From contig JAAKFW010000050.1 in the NCBI GenBank assembly GCA_011064905.1, positions 1 to 8,843 of the forward strand: a DNA stretch of 8,843 nucleotides. Reading direction: 5' to 3'. The position numbers and the translations under genes are program-made. The stretch comes from Candidatus Anoxychlamydiales bacterium. Lineage in GTDB: Bacteria; Chlamydiota; Chlamydiia; Chlamydiales; SM23-39. Below, in pieces: positions 6,625 through 8,843 of the stretch (position 1 is the stretch's first letter; each line of letters begins with the position of its first letter). The notes beneath the pieces were generated by a model. That model was not told where the DNA came from. It made no database searches and worked only from the letters and a program-made list of their open reading frames with translations.

Positions 6625-8843
6625 CTTTTTCTCGAACAGGAAATACTATACATTTTTTTTCTTCAAAGATTTTTAATAACTTTTTCGTAAGTAAAAGAGC
6701 TGTTTCAGAAGACATAGCATTTTTTGCGATATCAATTTTATCAATAGAATCATCTTGATGCTTTATACCATCTAAATAGAAAAACTCAATATTTCCAGTA
6801 TCTAAAAGATTGAGAGATGAGTAGTTTTTCTCGTCCATTGAAAAAACACCTTTTTCTATCCAATTAGGATTTTTAGATCTTGAAATTTTTTGATTCTTTA
6901 AACTTAAGTTAAACTGAGATCTTTTGTTGCTATCTAAATATTTCTCATCTTGTAAGATACTTTGCTTAACGTTTTCAACATATGAATATAGGCGGTATTT
7001 TGCTAAGTTATCCAAAGAATTATTTTTTGTTAAATTTAGAGTTTCTATCTTATTTATCACATCTGAAAAAACTATATTAGCTATTTGAGATCTAACATTC
7101 TCGAATTCTTTAAAACCACCATCTTCTGTAGTAAACTCTTCATAAAGCTCTTCTCTTAGAGTAAAATATTTCTCTTTGAGAAAATTGTTTAAAATTTGAT
7201 CGATAACTTTTGAAGTTTTAGCTTTTTCAAAAGATTGAAGCTCTTTTATTTCAGACCTTTTAACGACTTCAAAGCTAAAATAGTTTTTACTATCTTGCGA
7301 ATAATTTTCAATTTTATCTTGAGCATCAAAAAGTATTCTTAATTCATTTGCATCTTTGATGGCGATTGGTAGTTTTGGATCTTTTAAGCTAATGTAAAAG
7401 TCTTGCTTTTTAGCATCTATTTCTTTGAGACTCTCTTCAATTAGATTTGGGCTCTCTTTTACCATCTCATTTCTTGAAAAGGCATCTATTTCGTATTTTT
7501 GAGAAAATTCTAGAGTGTCTATAGCTTTTAGTTTTTCTTGTTTATCTTTAGCTGCTTGAATAAATTTAAACTCAGCTCTAAGTTTATTCCAATTTTTATC
7601 TTCTAGCTGCCAAAAATACATATCTTTAACTTTAATTTTAATAGCAACTTTGTCTAGGGTTGTATGTTTGAACATAACAACGTATTTTTTTTCAATAAGC
7701 TCAGGGTATTTTTTTTCTATCTCTAAAAGATCTTTGTTTTCACTTGGAACATCTAAAGGATTTGTTTTATTTGATGTTGCTAAAAGATACATCTCAAACT
7801 TTATTAAATCCTCAAAATCTTTTAGATGTAAAGCGTCGGGAAGAGAATATAAGTTTATTTCTGCTTTTGATCTAGTATATTTATCAAATTCCTGATAAGC
7901 CAGAGAATCTATTAGAGTATTGTTAGAAACATCACTAAAATACTTTTTATAAAGCAGAACTTTTTGCCAAGTTTTAGCAGCCTCTTTTTCATCCATTGAA
8001 AGATACTGTAGTACATTTTTGTAATAGGTATCTATTTGAGTTTTAGCCTTTTCATCTAATGAACCATTTAAGTTAGTCATTAAATCGTTTTTTACTTCTT
8101 CAAGAGTTACTACATATCCTTTTTTTTCAGCGACAATAGATGCATTAATAATAAACTCTGATACTAAATCTATAAAATCTATACCAAACCAATCCATTGC
8201 ATTTTCAAAACCAAAAAATGCAATTGAGTCTTGATAAAGCCTTGGATCTTGCTGAGCCTTATTTTGCTGCTCTTGAAAAATCAATAACCTTCTAATTGTT
8301 TCAGATGGAAGTCTCATTTGCTCTACGTATAAATCAGATAGAAGATTTAAAAATTTTAAATTTAGATCTTTTTGAGCTTTAAGTTCATTTAAAATATCTA
8401 AAACTTTAGGAGAGTATCTCTCATAGATTGATTTAGCTGAAATTGATGGATCATATAGATGAACAAAAGGAGTATATTTTTGCACTTTATCCATTTTTTT
8501 TTCGAAAGATGGTTTTAGCTCATCAAAATATTTTTCAAAAAACACCTTGGATAACTCTGATTTAAAAAAGTCTTTCATAAAACCATTATTAAATAGATTG
8601 GGTCTTAAATGATTCCTTGAACTATAGCTAACATCTTGAGCATCCGTTGCTAAAAAAATGCTCATTTTTTGAATTTCAGATAACTTAATTTTAGAGCCAT
8701 CTATCGCAATAGCTACATCTTTATCTTTTACTTTATTTACTTTTTCTAAAACTCCTTGAGTTCCAAAAAATGAAAAGGTGACAATAATTACAAAAGCAAT
8801 AAAGATAAAAAATATTTTTTGATACTTTCTAAAAAATCTCAGC
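6611..8843 (-). CDS. SurA/PpiD-type membrane-anchored periplasmic chaperone (5' edge at window end)
   Basis: Likely a periplasmic folding factor of the SurA_N/PpiD type that handles newly exported envelope proteins. The minus-strand frame stays open up to the right edge: codons from 8842 read LRFFRKYQ, followed by a membrane anchor at about residues 11-28. The base before them (8843) is a G on the minus strand, so an ATG with only two bases outside the window is likely, giving about 744 residues. An internal ATG at 8665-8663 would remove the anchor and the N-terminal VAIAIDGSKIKLSEIQKM element (44-61), which matches the strand-helix start of SurA_N domains, so it is not the start. A second SurA_N-like part around 235-255 contains AEKKGYVVTLEEVKNDL. 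The remainder is helical and highly charged. I find no parvulin catalytic signature, so the isomerase domain seems absent or decayed and the role is probably chaperone only. The 3' end overlaps the CBM9-like gene. Confidence 0.7.
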   Translation of the reverse strand, partial: LRFFRKYQKIFFIFIAFVIIVTFSFFGTQGVLEKVNKVKDKDVAIAIDGSKIKLSEIQKMSIFLATDAQDVSYSSRNHLRPNLFNNGFMKDFFKSELSKVFFEKYFDELKPSFEKKMDKVQKYTPFVHLYDPSISAKSIYERYSPKVLDILNELKAQKDLNLKFLNLLSDLYVEQMRLPSETIRRLLIFQEQQNKAQQDPRLYQDSIAFFGFENAMDWFGIDFIDLVSEFIINASIVAEKKGYVVTLEEVKNDLMTNLNGSLDEKAKTQIDTYYKNVLQYLSMDEKEAAKTWQKVLLYKKYFSDVSNNTLIDSLAYQEFDKYTRSKAEINLYSLPDALHLKDFEDLIKFEMYLLATSNKTNPLDVPSENKDLLEIEKKYPELIEKKYVVMFKHTTLDKVAIKIKVKDMYFWQLEDKNWNKLRAEFKFIQAAKDKQEKLKAIDTLEFSQKYEIDAFSRNEMVKESPNLIEESLKEIDAKKQDFYISLKDPKLPIAIKDANELRILFDAQDKIENYSQDSKNYFSFEVVKRSEIKELQSFEKAKTSKVIDQILNNFLKEKYFTLREELYEEFTTEDGGFKEFENVRSQIANIVFSDVINKIETLNLTKNNSLDNLAKYRLYSYVENVKQSILQDEKYLDSNKRSQFNLSLKNQKISRSKNPNWIEKGVFSMDEKNYSSLNLLDTGNIEFFYLDGIKHQDDSIDKIDIAKNAMSSETALLLTKKLLKIFEEKKCIVFPVREKDERT

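Noticed and set aside
1779..8367. Frequent TTTTAGATC-like words across the window, considered as an uptake or binding repeat
   Set aside because: On the coding strand they read GATCTAAAA and similar, the preferred codons for Asp-Leu-Lys type peptides. Spacing and flanks are irregular and they stay within coding sequence.

Overview
This is an 8.8 kb stretch of very AT-rich, gene-dense bacterial DNA. G+C is about 32-34% in the two best-conserved small genes and nearer a quarter in the large genes. Every well-supported gene lies on the minus strand, so in transcription order the window reads from its right end to its left. The AT richness, short spacers, overlapping genes, large envelope proteins and a stand-alone GcvH suggest a reduced, probably host-associated Gram-negative bacterium. 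A chlamydia-like lineage is my best guess from general gene content. It rests on memory of that group and not on a diagnostic marker, so it is tentative.

Order along the minus strand: (1) a SurA/PpiD-type membrane-anchored periplasmic chaperone (8843-6611), whose start codon appears to lie across the window edge; (2) a 212-residue soluble protein with a CBM9/DOMON-like beta-sandwich (6624-5986), overlapping gene 1 by 14 bp; (3) a 151-residue protein I do not recognise (5906-5451), with a perfect Shine-Dalgarno sequence; (4) gcvH, the lipoyl-carrying H protein (5393-5028); (5) a 1621-residue AsmA/YhdP/TamB-like envelope protein (4962-97), starting at GTG behind a consensus TATAAT box. At the left edge a plus-strand frame, open from the window start to a TAA at 98-100, may be the tail of a convergent gene whose stop codon overlaps that of gene 5.

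Two of the five products (1 and 5) are predicted to be anchored in the inner membrane with large periplasmic parts: one an outer-membrane-protein chaperone, the other a candidate bridge for lipid transport between membranes. The others look cytoplasmic. Genes 1 and 2 are probably co-transcribed. The 79, 57 and 65 bp gaps further down leave room for promoters, but only the last contains a convincing -10 element. There is no gene-free stretch over 300 bases, and I see no RNA gene, insertion sequence, CRISPR array or integrase. The most interesting items are the very long bridge-like protein, the unassigned 151-residue protein, the GcvH without its partner enzymes, and the CBM9-like protein translationally tied to an envelope chaperone.
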